Shown here: one piece after another, positions 1-9,768 of the stretch | Position numbering within the stretch: position 1 is the stretch's first letter | Layout: each line of letters starts with the position of its first letter | DNA from: Arthrobacter cavernae | GTDB taxonomy: Bacteria; Actinomycetota; Actinomycetes; Actinomycetales; Micrococcaceae | Direction: 5' to 3' | NCBI RefSeq assembly: GCF_017368795.1 | Contig: NZ_JAFNLL010000036.1 | Location: 1 to 64,000, forward strand | Length of the DNA stretch: 64,000 nt | Made by a program: the position numbers and the translations under genes | The notes under the pieces: generated by a model | Told to the model about the DNA's origin: nothing | Database searches by the model: none | What the model saw: only the letters and a program-made list of their open reading frames with translations

Positions 1-2
1 AG

Positions 3-1184
3 GTTGCGATGGGCGGCATGTATCCGGGCGGGCTGGTGGGGCATTGGACCCTCGCGGCACCTGGCGGTGAATTGGAACATCATGAACACCGGAGCCAGGT
101 GGATTTCAGCGCCAACCAGATCCAGCAAGGAAACCCCACTACAGAGTTCCGCCGGCGTCCGGACCGGGAACTGGATCTCCAGTTCTTTAACAGCAAGATG
201 AAGTTCGACGACGGCGGCAACTTTGAGATCTGGGCGTTCGAGTCGAAGACTTCCGGACGAAAATTCCCGGCGCCTCTGGTGCGGGTCACCGAGGGCCAGA
301 CTTTCCACAGCACATTGAGTCCTGGCAAGAAAGTCCACACCATTCATTGGCATGGCGTGGAACCGGACCCGCGCAATGACGGCGTGGGGCACACTTCCTT
401 TGAGGTCACGGGCCAATACACCTACCAGTGGGAACCTGAACCCGGCCGGCCCGGCGACCCCAACGTCGGGTCGGCCGGCACCTACTTCTACCACTGCCAC
501 GTCAACACCCCGTTGCATGTGCAGATGGGAATGTTCGGACCTGTGGTCATAGATCCTGTAGTCCACCCGGATTTCCCGGTGTCACCGGGGGCACGGCGGG
601 CCTTCGTCGACGGGCCGGAATATGACATTGATACGGAGGCCATGCTGGTTCCCTATGCCGTGGATCCTCGGTGGCATAAACTCGGTCACGCCGCTGGGCT
701 CTCCGGTGAGGATGTGGGACTGGACAAATTCGAGCCGGCACACTTTTACGTGCTGGGCGGCGAGCTCGCCCATCCGCAGGAAGAGGACGGCCCCCGCCAG
801 CTGACCCGTATCCGCGCCAATGTCACCGCCGGCGGTGGTGCGAATGCCGCCAAACCCACGCTGCTGCGCGTGGTCAACGCCACCTTCATCCGGGTCAACG
901 CCCATTTCACTGACGCAAACGGGAAGCCAGTGAAAATGGCTGAACTGGTCGCCCACGACGGTAGGCCGTACCGGGATACTTCCAGCCCCACCGGCGCCTG
1001 TCCGCCGACCTCCCGCACGGTTAGCCCCTTGGTGGCGGGCGTCATCAACGTCGGAGCCGCCGAGCGCTACGACATCATCCTGAATCCACCGTCCCCTGGC
1101 GATTATGTATTGACCGTCGAACTTATGAAATGGACCTCGGACACGGTCATCGCGTCCCGCAACATCGACATCATCGCCCGCTGA
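3..1184 (+). CDS. multicopper oxidase, 5' end outside window
   Basis: This is a copper-dependent oxidase of the cupredoxin-fold family. The reading frame is open to the window edge and the first Met codons (9 and 18) lie in a glycine-rich stretch that does not look like an N-terminus, so I treat it as partial. Visible copper-binding motifs are HTIHWHG (about nt 336-356) and YHCHVNTPLHVQMGM (about nt 489-533), the latter resembling a type 1/type 3 HCH...H...M site. The C-terminal half ends in AERYDIIL and DYVLTVEL, typical cupredoxin strands, with no second HCH motif. A second, complete multicopper oxidase lies 1.2 kb downstream. The substrate cannot be told from the sequence. Confidence 0.8.
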   Translation, partial: VAMGGMYPGGLVGHWTLAAPGGELEHHEHRSQVDFSANQIQQGNPTTEFRRRPDRELDLQFFNSKMKFDDGGNFEIWAFESKTSGRKFPAPLVRVTEGQTFHSTLSPGKKVHTIHWHGVEPDPRNDGVGHTSFEVTGQYTYQWEPEPGRPGDPNVGSAGTYFYHCHVNTPLHVQMGMFGPVVIDPVVHPDFPVSPGARRAFVDGPEYDIDTEAMLVPYAVDPRWHKLGHAAGLSGEDVGLDKFEPAHFYVLGGELAHPQEEDGPRQLTRIRANVTAGGGANAAKPTLLRVVNATFIRVNAHFTDANGKPVKMAELVAHDGRPYRDTSSPTGACPPTSRTVSPLVAGVINVGAAERYDIILNPPSPGDYVLTVELMKWTSDTVIASRNIDIIAR

Positions 1185-1216
1185 CGGGCTGGAATACCGG
1201 CAGCACCGGTGGTGTT

Positions 1217-2260
1217 ATGGATCTTGTGCCTACTCCCGATGGATCCGCCCCGTCCGCTGCCGTAGCTTCCTCCAGCCCAGTGGCACCGGCCAGCTCTTCG
1301 GGAATCCCAGCGACCGGCAGGCCTTCCCCGCCCAAAGCCGTCGACAAGGAAACGACGACGGGCGTGCTGTTCGGCATCGGCGCATACGGGCTGTGGGGGC
1401 TGCTGCCGCTGTACTTCCTGGTGCTGGCGCCCGCCGGAGCCGTGGAAATCGTGGCCAACCGGGTGGTGTGGTCGCTGCTCTTCTGCGCACTGCTCATCAC
1501 CATCGCGCGCAGCTGGCGGGCACTCGGCGCGGCGATGAAGGACCGCACCGTCATGGTCCCGCTCGCGGTGGCCGCGGGCCTGATCGCCGTCAACTGGCTG
1601 ACCTACACCTACGGCGTCACCACCGGCCATGCCGTGGAGGCCTCCCTGGGGTACTTCATCAACCCGCTCGTTTCGGTCCTCCTGGGCGTCATCGTGCTGA
1701 AGGAAAAGCTGCGCCCCCTCCAATGGGCCGCCGTCGGCATCGGCTTCATCGCCGTCGGCGTCCTGACCGTTTCCTACGGCAAGCTGCCGTGGATCGCCCT
1801 GACGCTGGCCTTCAGCTTTGGGCTGTACGGGTTCGTGAAGAAGCGCGTGGGCCCGAAGGTGGATGCGGTGACCAGCCTCAGCGTGGAAACCATCGTGCTG
1901 GCCCCGCTCGCCACCGCCACCATGGTTGTCCTGGGCGTCAGCGGAGCAGCAACCCTCAGCAGCAACGGCCCGGGGCATTTCTGGCTTCTCGCGGCGTCCG
2001 GCATCATCACCGCCGTCCCGCTGCTGTTCTTCGGCGCGTCCGCACGGCGGCTGCCCATGACCACCATCGGCCTGCTGCAGTACTTCGCTCCGGTCCTGCA
2101 GTTCATCGTGGCGCTAACGGCCTTCCACGAGACCATGACCGTGGACCGCTGGATCGGTTTCGGCGTCGTCTGGCTGGCCCTGCTGGTGCTGACCGTTGAT
2201 ATGCTGCGGAACTCGCGCAAGAACTCGGCCATCAAGAAGAGGGCAAGGCTTCACCCCTGA
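1217..2260 (+). CDS. rarD: RarD/EamA-family membrane transporter
   Basis: A 347-residue integral membrane protein of the drug/metabolite transporter superfamily, RarD branch; the substrate is unknown in most members. After a Pro/Ser-rich cytoplasmic N-terminus of about 45 residues comes the RarD signature GIGAYGLWGLLPLYF, then about ten hydrophobic segments, including NWLTYTYGV and ASLGYFINPLVSVLLG, which are hallmarks of the family. The open frame extends to 1130, but that would overlap the preceding gene's coding end; the ATG at 1217 is the better start, although no strong ribosome site precedes it. It lies 32 bp after the first oxidase gene and may be cotranscribed with it. Confidence 0.88.
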   Translation: MDLVPTPDGSAPSAAVASSSPVAPASSSGIPATGRPSPPKAVDKETTTGVLFGIGAYGLWGLLPLYFLVLAPAGAVEIVANRVVWSLLFCALLITIARSWRALGAAMKDRTVMVPLAVAAGLIAVNWLTYTYGVTTGHAVEASLGYFINPLVSVLLGVIVLKEKLRPLQWAAVGIGFIAVGVLTVSYGKLPWIALTLAFSFGLYGFVKKRVGPKVDAVTSLSVETIVLAPLATATMVVLGVSGAATLSSNGPGHFWLLAASGIITAVPLLFFGASARRLPMTTIGLLQYFAPVLQFIVALTAFHETMTVDRWIGFGVVWLALLVLTVDMLRNSRKNSAIKKRARLHP

Positions 2261-2370
2261 GTTCCTGCCTCTAAGTTTTTACAAGGTCTGTACGCCATAG
2301 TGATGTTGGCGGACTGCGTCGCGAAGCTGGCGTCCGAAGCGTCGGCCTCACGCGAAGAAGGCGCAGACTG

Positions 2371-4557
2371 ATGTCGGAGGAATCTGAAAACGCAGGCGGG
2401 ATGTCCCGCCGCACGCTCCTGCGGTGGGGGGCTGTTGGGAGTGCCGCTGCCGCGCTGGGTGCCGCGCAAGCGTACGGCAGCCCGTTTCTCGCCCAGCGGG
2501 GCCTGCTCTCGGCCGACGGCGCTTTTGCCGCCACGTCGACGTCGCTTGGTGACCTCTTGTTCTATATCGAGACATTCCCGACGAGCCCGCTGATCATCTC
2601 GCCGTTCAAGGACCGGCTGCCGATCCCCAAGGCGCTGGCGCCGGCGTCCCGCTCTGAACTCAGCAGCTGGAAACTGCCGCCGGGGCCCGGCACCGGCCAG
2701 CAGAACTCAATGCGCAACGACCGGCACCAGATCTGGCCGAGCCAGATCGGCTTTCCAGACCCCATCGTCTACAAGATCGACCTGCTGCTCGCCACCCACG
2801 CCTTCACTACCTCCCAAGTGCTGCCGATCAACTCAAATGGCCGTCCGACAGTCTCATTTGACGCAGGCGGCAAGACGTTCGCTGCCGGCACCAAGCGGAC
2901 CCTGCCCCTGAGCACCATCTACGGCTTCAACGGCACCTTCCCCGGGCCGCTGATCAATGCCGAGTACGGCAGGCCGGTCCTCATCCGCTTCGAGAACCAC
3001 CTGGATGAGAACCCTCAAAACCTCGATCGCCAGGACTTCGGCTCCCCGGACTGGTCTTTCCTGACCCACCTGCACAACAGCCACACGGCACCGGAAAGCG
3101 ACGGCAACCCGCACTACTCCATGATCGCCGGGCCGAAGCACGACGGCTATTTACCGAAGACGTTCTGCGACAACCTGTACCTGAACTGGCCGGCAGGCGG
3201 CGACGACCGCGAAAAGCAGAGTTTCTTCTGGTTCCATGACCACAGGATGGACCACACAAGCTCAAACGTCTACAAAGGCATGGTGGGCCTCTACCCCATC
3301 TACGATCCGAAGAACGGCATGGACATGGGCGACGAGCGGCAGGGACTGCATCTGCCCGGAGTCCGCAAGGACAACTCGGACGGCACCTTCGACGTCGGCT
3401 ACGACATCCCTCTGGCCTTCTTCGATTGCCGGCTGGACGACGGCGTGACGCTGCACAAGGACGTCCACGACGGCCTGGACGAATTCCCGGACGCCAAGAA
3501 CCCGGCCAAGCACCCCGAGTGGTGGGGCAAGACCTTCTTCAGGCACTTCCCGAACCACGGCTTCGTGGGCGACATCTTCACCGTCAACGGCACGGCCAAC
3601 CCGGTGCTGGAGGTGAAACGGCGCAAATACCGTTTCCGCTTCCTTGATGCCTCGGTCGCGAGGATCTACGAGTTCAAGCTGATGAGCTCGACGCAGGGCC
3701 CGAAGTCTTCGGCGTCGCTCGGCTACAACGGCGACGAACTCGCCGGCCAGTACCGCATCCCCGACGCGCAGCAGTGCATGCAGTTCGCCCAGATCGCCTC
3801 GGAAGGCGGGCTCCTGCCGTTCCCGGTCAGGCGGGACTCGTTCGAACTGTGGCCCTCCAAGCGGCGCGAAGTCATCGTCGACTTCACGCGGTACCAGGAC
3901 GGCACGCCGACCACCAAGGGCGATGTCATCTACCTTACGAACGTCATGAAGATGCCCAACGGGCGGATGTGGTCCAACTCGTCCCGTTTCGGCCTGGATC
4001 CGGCCTACAAGGTGCCGGTGCTGAAGATCGTTATCGGCAACAACGCGCCGGACGAGAGCAGGATTCCCACGGCCATGCGTCCGCTTCCGCCGTTGCCGGA
4101 CAACTGGCGGAACCTGATGGAGAACCGCCTCATATTCGAGGTGCAGCGCGGCAGCGCAGGCGGCGAGGCCGAGTGGCTCATCAACGGCAAACCCTTTGAG
4201 CCTTTGACAGTGGCGACGAGCCTGAAAAGCCCGCTCGGCCGCAGCCCGCTGGCCCAGCAGAAAAAGGGCAGCTTCAACCTCTGGGAGATCCGCAACGGCG
4301 GCGGCGGCTGGGTGCATCCCGTTCACCTGCACATGGAAGAACACCGCACCGTCATGCGGAACGGCAGGGATGTCACGCGCGGGGATCCCTCACATCCGGA
4401 CGACGTCTCGCGGGAGGACACAGCGGCGCTTGATCCGGGCGAGTCCGTGATCCTCTACCGTGGGTTCAGGGACTTCGTCGGACCGTACGTAGTGCACTGC
4501 CATAACCTGGTCCATGAGGACCACGCCATGATGTTCGGCTGGGAAATCGTGCCGTGA
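2371..4557 (+). CDS. Tat-exported multicopper oxidase (CotA/bilirubin oxidase-like)
   Basis: A 728-residue secreted multicopper oxidase. The N-terminus carries a twin-arginine signal (MSRRTLLRWGAVGSAAAALG, from residue 11), consistent with export of a folded copper enzyme. All four copper-ligand motifs are present in canonical order: THLHNSH, FWFHDHRMDH, HPVHLHMEEH and, at the C-terminus, HCHNLVHEDHAMM, which supplies the type 1 Cys, His and Met. The length and spacing resemble CotA, phenoxazinone synthase and bilirubin oxidase more than small laccases. Its stop codon overlaps the GTG start of the next membrane-protein gene, so the two are translationally coupled. The natural substrate is not evident; metal or phenolic oxidation are family possibilities. 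Confidence 0.9.
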   Translation: MSEESENAGGMSRRTLLRWGAVGSAAAALGAAQAYGSPFLAQRGLLSADGAFAATSTSLGDLLFYIETFPTSPLIISPFKDRLPIPKALAPASRSELSSWKLPPGPGTGQQNSMRNDRHQIWPSQIGFPDPIVYKIDLLLATHAFTTSQVLPINSNGRPTVSFDAGGKTFAAGTKRTLPLSTIYGFNGTFPGPLINAEYGRPVLIRFENHLDENPQNLDRQDFGSPDWSFLTHLHNSHTAPESDGNPHYSMIAGPKHDGYLPKTFCDNLYLNWPAGGDDREKQSFFWFHDHRMDHTSSNVYKGMVGLYPIYDPKNGMDMGDERQGLHLPGVRKDNSDGTFDVGYDIPLAFFDCRLDDGVTLHKDVHDGLDEFPDAKNPAKHPEWWGKTFFRHFPNHGFVGDIFTVNGTANPVLEVKRRKYRFRFLDASVARIYEFKLMSSTQGPKSSASLGYNGDELAGQYRIPDAQQCMQFAQIASEGGLLPFPVRRDSFELWPSKRREVIVDFTRYQDGTPTTKGDVIYLTNVMKMPNGRMWSNSSRFGLDPAYKVPVLKIVIGNNAPDESRIPTAMRPLPPLPDNWRNLMENRLIFEVQRGSAGGEAEWLINGKPFEPLTVATSLKSPLGRSPLAQQKKGSFNLWEIRNGGGGWVHPVHLHMEEHRTVMRNGRDVTRGDPSHPDDVSREDTAALDPGESVILYRGFRDFVGPYVVHCHNLVHEDHAMMFGWEIVP

Positions 4558-5714
4558 CCGCTCCACGTATCCCCTGGCGCACCAAGGGTGCGGGCTTGCC
4601 TCCGGGCCGGCCGGCCGTCCCTTGGTTGACAGTTGTATCGCTGGCTGCCGTGATGGCGTACGCTGACGGCTTCTGGATGATCTCGCTGCGGGGCGCCGTC
4701 GGGGCCATCGAGCGCACACAGGGGCCATTCGCGAGCTGGCTGCGCGAGTCCACCGCTGCCCTCCCGGTCTTCGTATTCGGTGTCCTTGCTGCGCTCGCCT
4801 TGGCGCTGCGCTGGTTCGGGCCGGTGCCCTCCAAGCCGCGGACGGTGATGGCAACGGGGCTGCTGGTCGCGGCGGCGGGCACCCTGGCCGGCACCGCTGA
4901 GATTGCTGCCAGCTCCGCCTGGGACTACCACCTGCAGCTTCAGCTCATGGACTCGTCGGACCGCGGCTCCACGGGCACTGCTCCGTCATCGCTGGAGCAG
5001 GCGACGCTCGGACTGCAGCTTCGCGCAATCGGCTATGGCAGCGGAATCCTGTTCATCACCAACCTCGTGTTGATCGGCTGGGCAGTGGCGATCCGGGGCG
5101 GCCGGCTGACCGTCAGCCGGACTCAACCGCGGACGGCCCGCGGACGCCAGCTTGGCCAAGCGCAGCTGTTCCTGGTCACCGCGTTGTTCGGCAGCGCAGC
5201 CATCCACGCGGCCGTCGTACCCGAGCATCTTGGCGAGTGGGCCGCCGCCGGTGCCTTCTTCCTTGTCCTCTCCGCGGCACAGTTTGCCGCCGGCCTCTTG
5301 GTGCTCCGCCGTCGGCAGCGCACAGTCCTCCCGGCCCGCACAGCCCTCCTGGCCACCGCCGCAGTCTCGATCATCCCGCTGGCGCTGTGGTTGTACTCCC
5401 GCACAGCCGGACTGCCCTTCGGCCCCGGAGCCGGAGTGCCCGAACCGCTCGGCCTGCCAGACAGCGCCGCCGGCGCCCTGGAACTGGGCACGCTCGTGCT
5501 CGCCATGGTGCTGCTCCGCGGCAGAGGCCGACTCCCCGGACGCCCGCCGGCGTCAGCCCACATTCGCGCCCTCCCGGTAGTAGCGGCGATCGCCGTCGGC
5601 GTCATTGGTCTCGCCGGGACCGGCGCAGCCTGGTTCGACAACCCTGGACGCTTCGGGCACGAGTCGGAGACGATCTCCCACTATCAGATGGGCATAGAGT
5701 CCACGCGCTCGTAG
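4554..5714 (+). CDS. polytopic membrane protein coupled to the multicopper oxidase
   Basis: A 386-residue protein that I cannot assign to a named family. It begins with GTG inside the oxidase stop codon (GTGA overlap). The first ten residues are basic, followed by eight or more hydrophobic helices, including VVSLAAVMAYADGFWMISLRG, ALPVFVFGVLAALALAL and TVMATGLLVAAAGTLAG. The 3' end overlaps the convergent stress-protein gene by 31 bp. The tight coupling suggests a membrane partner of the oxidase, for example in electron transfer or copper handling, but no heme or copper motif is obvious. The partner role is inference. Confidence 0.7.
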   Translation: MTAPRIPWRTKGAGLPPGRPAVPWLTVVSLAAVMAYADGFWMISLRGAVGAIERTQGPFASWLRESTAALPVFVFGVLAALALALRWFGPVPSKPRTVMATGLLVAAAGTLAGTAEIAASSAWDYHLQLQLMDSSDRGSTGTAPSSLEQATLGLQLRAIGYGSGILFITNLVLIGWAVAIRGGRLTVSRTQPRTARGRQLGQAQLFLVTALFGSAAIHAAVVPEHLGEWAAAGAFFLVLSAAQFAAGLLVLRRRQRTVLPARTALLATAAVSIIPLALWLYSRTAGLPFGPGAGVPEPLGLPDSAAGALELGTLVLAMVLLRGRGRLPGRPPASAHIRALPVVAAIAVGVIGLAGTGAAWFDNPGRFGHESETISHYQMGIESTRS

Positions 5715-6550
5715 TCGCGCGGGACGACCACCATGGGCACCGGCAGGGCGCGCAGGATCTTGTTCGCCGTGCTGCCGATGAACAGCCTGTTCTTCTCCGC
5801 CAGGCGCGAGGAACCGATCACCATGACCTCGCCGTCGAGCCATTCCAGGCTGTCGATGGCTTCCTCGATGCTGCGCCCGTGCGCCACCGCCACGGTGACG
5901 TCGTGGCCTTCCGGCAGACGCGAAGCTGCGTCGCTCAGCACGGTGTTGGCGTGGCGGTGGGCGGCGTTGGTGGCTTCGCCGCCGTCGTCCGTCCCGGCGT
6001 CGAGGGTCACCAGCGACACGAGCCGCAGCGGCACGCCGCGGCGGTTGGCGGCACCGACGGCGGTGCCAATCGCGGCATCGGCCCCCGCGCGCTGCCCCGT
6101 GGCCAGGGTGAACCGGGTGACGGGTTCCGTGCGGTTGAAGCCGCGCGGCGCCAGGGCCACGGGCACCGGCGAAGCGTGCAGCAGGCCGTTGGCCACACTG
6201 CCCACGGTGAAGCGTTTGAACAGCCCGTTGCTGGCGGCACCCACCACGATCAGGCCGGTGTCGGCCCCGGCGGACTGGATCAGGCCATCGGCCAAGGACT
6301 CTGCCGGGACGGCGCGGAAGGTGGCCGGGACGCCGTCGGGAACCAGTGCCAGGCCCTGGCGTTCGACGGCCAGCACGTCCTGGTCACCAGGGGAAAGGCT
6401 CCCACCGGTGCGGAGGGCGCCGCCGGGGATGCCCGTCTTCAGGACGTACACCAGGTCCAGTTCGGCGTCCTGCGCCCGGGCCAGGGAAGAAGCCAGTGCA
6501 ACGGCATCGGCGCCGCGCTCGTTGGGCGTGTAGCCAACTACGTATCGCAT
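5684..6550 (-). CDS. universal stress protein, tandem UspA domains
   Basis: A 288-residue cytoplasmic protein with two UspA domains in tandem. Domain 1 begins MRYVVGYTPNERGADAV and ends with the ATP-loop-like GLIVVGAASNGLFKRFTVGSVANGLL; domain 2 ends VMVIGSSRLAEKNRLFIGSTANKIL followed by PVPMVVVP. Both show the G-x2-G-x9-G(S/T) nucleotide-binding pattern. The start at 6550 is preceded by AGAGGGG at good spacing; upstream Met codons are less likely. Family members bind ATP and act in stress survival. The gene stands alone on the minus strand, and its 3' end overlaps the convergent membrane-protein gene. Confidence 0.92.
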   Translation of the reverse strand: MRYVVGYTPNERGADAVALASSLARAQDAELDLVYVLKTGIPGGALRTGGSLSPGDQDVLAVERQGLALVPDGVPATFRAVPAESLADGLIQSAGADTGLIVVGAASNGLFKRFTVGSVANGLLHASPVPVALAPRGFNRTEPVTRFTLATGQRAGADAAIGTAVGAANRRGVPLRLVSLVTLDAGTDDGGEATNAAHRHANTVLSDAASRLPEGHDVTVAVAHGRSIEEAIDSLEWLDGEVMVIGSSRLAEKNRLFIGSTANKILRALPVPMVVVPRDYERVDSMPI

Positions 6551-6639
6551 GTGAAGACCCCTCTTTGGGTGGCGTTTCAGTCCATATGTAGTGTGAACTT
6601 TACGGTTTTCCGTCAGCCCTGCCCAGAGCCCGTTAAAGC

Positions 6640-6674
6640 AAGGAATGGACACGGGATCACCGTGTCCATTCCTT
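6640..6674 (-). terminator. terminator-like hairpin after gabT
   Basis: A perfect 15-bp inverted repeat (AAGGAATGGACACGG and its complement) with a 5-nt loop lies between the gabT stop (6714) and the stress-protein start (6550). Read on the minus strand the stem is followed by GCTTTAACG, so the U-tract is short. It is best read as the end of the gabT transcript. Confidence 0.7.
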
Positions 6675-6713
6675 TGCGAGGCCAGACGTTGTTGTTTGTC
6701 TGGAGATCCGTGG

Positions 6714-8084
6714 TTAGGCGTTGGCCTTGATGGCCGCGGCCAGCACCTCGAGGCCGTCGATGAGCAGCTCGTCGCTGATCACCAGCGGCGGCAGCAGGCG
6801 GATGACGTTGCCGTAGGTGCCGCAGGTGAGGATGATGACGCCCTCCTTGAGGCAGGCAGCCGCAACGGCCTTGGTGAGATCGGCGTTCGGTTCCTTGGAA
6901 CCGGCCTGGACCAGCTCGATCGCCAGCATGGCGCCGCGGCCGCGGATGTCTCCGATGACGGAGGCGCCGGAAGCGGCAAGCTCGGCCTGCAGCTCGCGGA
7001 GTTTGCCGAGGGAGAGCTCTTCGATGTGGCGGGCACGGGCGTTGAGGTCGTGCTGTTCCATGGTCCCGATGGCAGCCAGGGCGGCTGCGCAGGCCACCGG
7101 GTTGCCGCCGTAGGTGCCGCCGAGGCCGCCCGGGTGGACGGCGTCGAGCAAGTCCGCACGGCCGGTGATCGCGGACAGCGGCAGGCCGCCGGCGATGCCC
7201 TTGGCCATGGTGATGATGTCCGGGACAACACCTTCGTGGTCAACGGCGAACCATTCGCCCGTGCGGCAGAAGCCGGACTGGACCTCGTCCGCGATGAAGA
7301 CGATGCCCTTGTCCTTGGCCCAGGCGGACAGTGCCGGCAGGAAGCCCTCGGCCGGGACGATGAAGCCGCCCTCGCCCTGGATCGGTTCGATGATGATCGC
7401 GGCAACCTGGTCGCCGCCGATCTGCTTCTCGATCATGGTGATGGCGCGCCTGGCGGCCTCGGCACCCGTGATGTCCGGGTTCTCTTCACGGAACGGGTAG
7501 CTCATGGGCATGCGGTAGACCTCGGGCGCGAACGGGCCGAAGTTGGTCTTGTACGGCATGGCCTTGGCGGTCAGTGCCATGGTCAGGTTGGTGCGGCCGT
7601 GGTAGGCGTGGTCGAAGGCAACCACGGCGTCGCGGCCGGTGGCCAGGCGGGCAACCTTGACGGCGTTCTCCACGGCTTCGGCGCCGGAGTTGAACAGCAC
7701 GGTGCGCTTGGCGTGGTCGCCCGGGGTGAGGCGGTTGAGCTGCTCGGCCACGGCCACGTAGCCCTCGTACGGGGTGACCATGAAACAGGTGTGCGTGAAG
7801 TGCGTGGCAGCTTCCTGGACGGCGGCGACGACGGCCGGGTCCGAGGCACCGACGCTGGTCACGGCGATGCCGGAGCCGAGGTCGATGAAGGAGTTGCCGT
7901 CGACGTCGCGGATGATGCCGCCGTCGGCGTCTTCAACGTAGACGGGAACGCCCGAGGAGACGCCGGCAGCGACGACGGCGGCGCGGCGCTCGTTCAGTGC
8001 CTGCGACTTGGGGCCGGGGAACTCAGCGTTGATGCTGCGCTTCTGCTCGATCCGGTACGAGAGTTCGTTTGCGGTGGTGGTCAT
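6714..8084 (-). CDS. gabT: 4-aminobutyrate--2-oxoglutarate transaminase
   Basis: A 456-residue class III PLP aminotransferase that converts GABA plus 2-oxoglutarate to succinate semialdehyde plus glutamate. The PLP lysine is K295 in ITMAKGIAGGLPLSA, preceded by the DEVQSGFCRTGEWFA segment that carries the conserved Asp. The N-terminal part has GSGIAVTSVG and the GABA-AT signature YEGYVAVAEQLN. The start at 8084 (MTTTANELSY) has AGAAAGG upstream; an in-frame extension to 8210 lacks family similarity. It lies 110 bp downstream of the aldehyde dehydrogenase gene on the same strand, making a short route from 4-aminobutyraldehyde via GABA towards succinate. Confidence 0.93.
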   Translation of the reverse strand: MTTTANELSYRIEQKRSINAEFPGPKSQALNERRAAVVAAGVSSGVPVYVEDADGGIIRDVDGNSFIDLGSGIAVTSVGASDPAVVAAVQEAATHFTHTCFMVTPYEGYVAVAEQLNRLTPGDHAKRTVLFNSGAEAVENAVKVARLATGRDAVVAFDHAYHGRTNLTMALTAKAMPYKTNFGPFAPEVYRMPMSYPFREENPDITGAEAARRAITMIEKQIGGDQVAAIIIEPIQGEGGFIVPAEGFLPALSAWAKDKGIVFIADEVQSGFCRTGEWFAVDHEGVVPDIITMAKGIAGGLPLSAITGRADLLDAVHPGGLGGTYGGNPVACAAALAAIGTMEQHDLNARARHIEELSLGKLRELQAELAASGASVIGDIRGRGAMLAIELVQAGSKEPNADLTKAVAAACLKEGVIILTCGTYGNVIRLLPPLVISDELLIDGLEVLAAAIKANA

Positions 8085-8193
8085 GGGGAATTGCCTTTCT
8101 GGGAAGCCTGGTGTGGAGGGGTTACGCGACTGTGGGGCCACGCCGGCAGGGTTCCCTAGCCGAAGCGAAGCGAGGTTAGGGTGCCGGTGGGGA

Positions 8194-9624
<1,431 letters not shown>

Positions 9625-9768
9625 GGTGTGCAACCCTCTTTCGATGTCTGGATGGTGGATTCAGCTGTTCAGAGCCTATGCCAGCACCCCCCTCCATGGA
9701 ATAGACAGCCGCACAGCCGCACACCACCCCCTTAGTGCGCTTGACCAGCGCCGGGTTATCCTTTCAGC
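9625..9768. promoter_or_regulatory. divergent promoter region with tandem octamer ACAGCCGC
   Basis: The 144 bp between the aldehyde dehydrogenase and the PucR gene must hold both promoters. At 9705-9720 the octamer ACAGCCGC occurs twice in direct tandem, a plausible activator or repressor site. TTGACC at about 9740 is a possible -35 for the PucR gene, but no -10 stands at normal distance. The function is inferred from position only. Confidence 0.4.
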
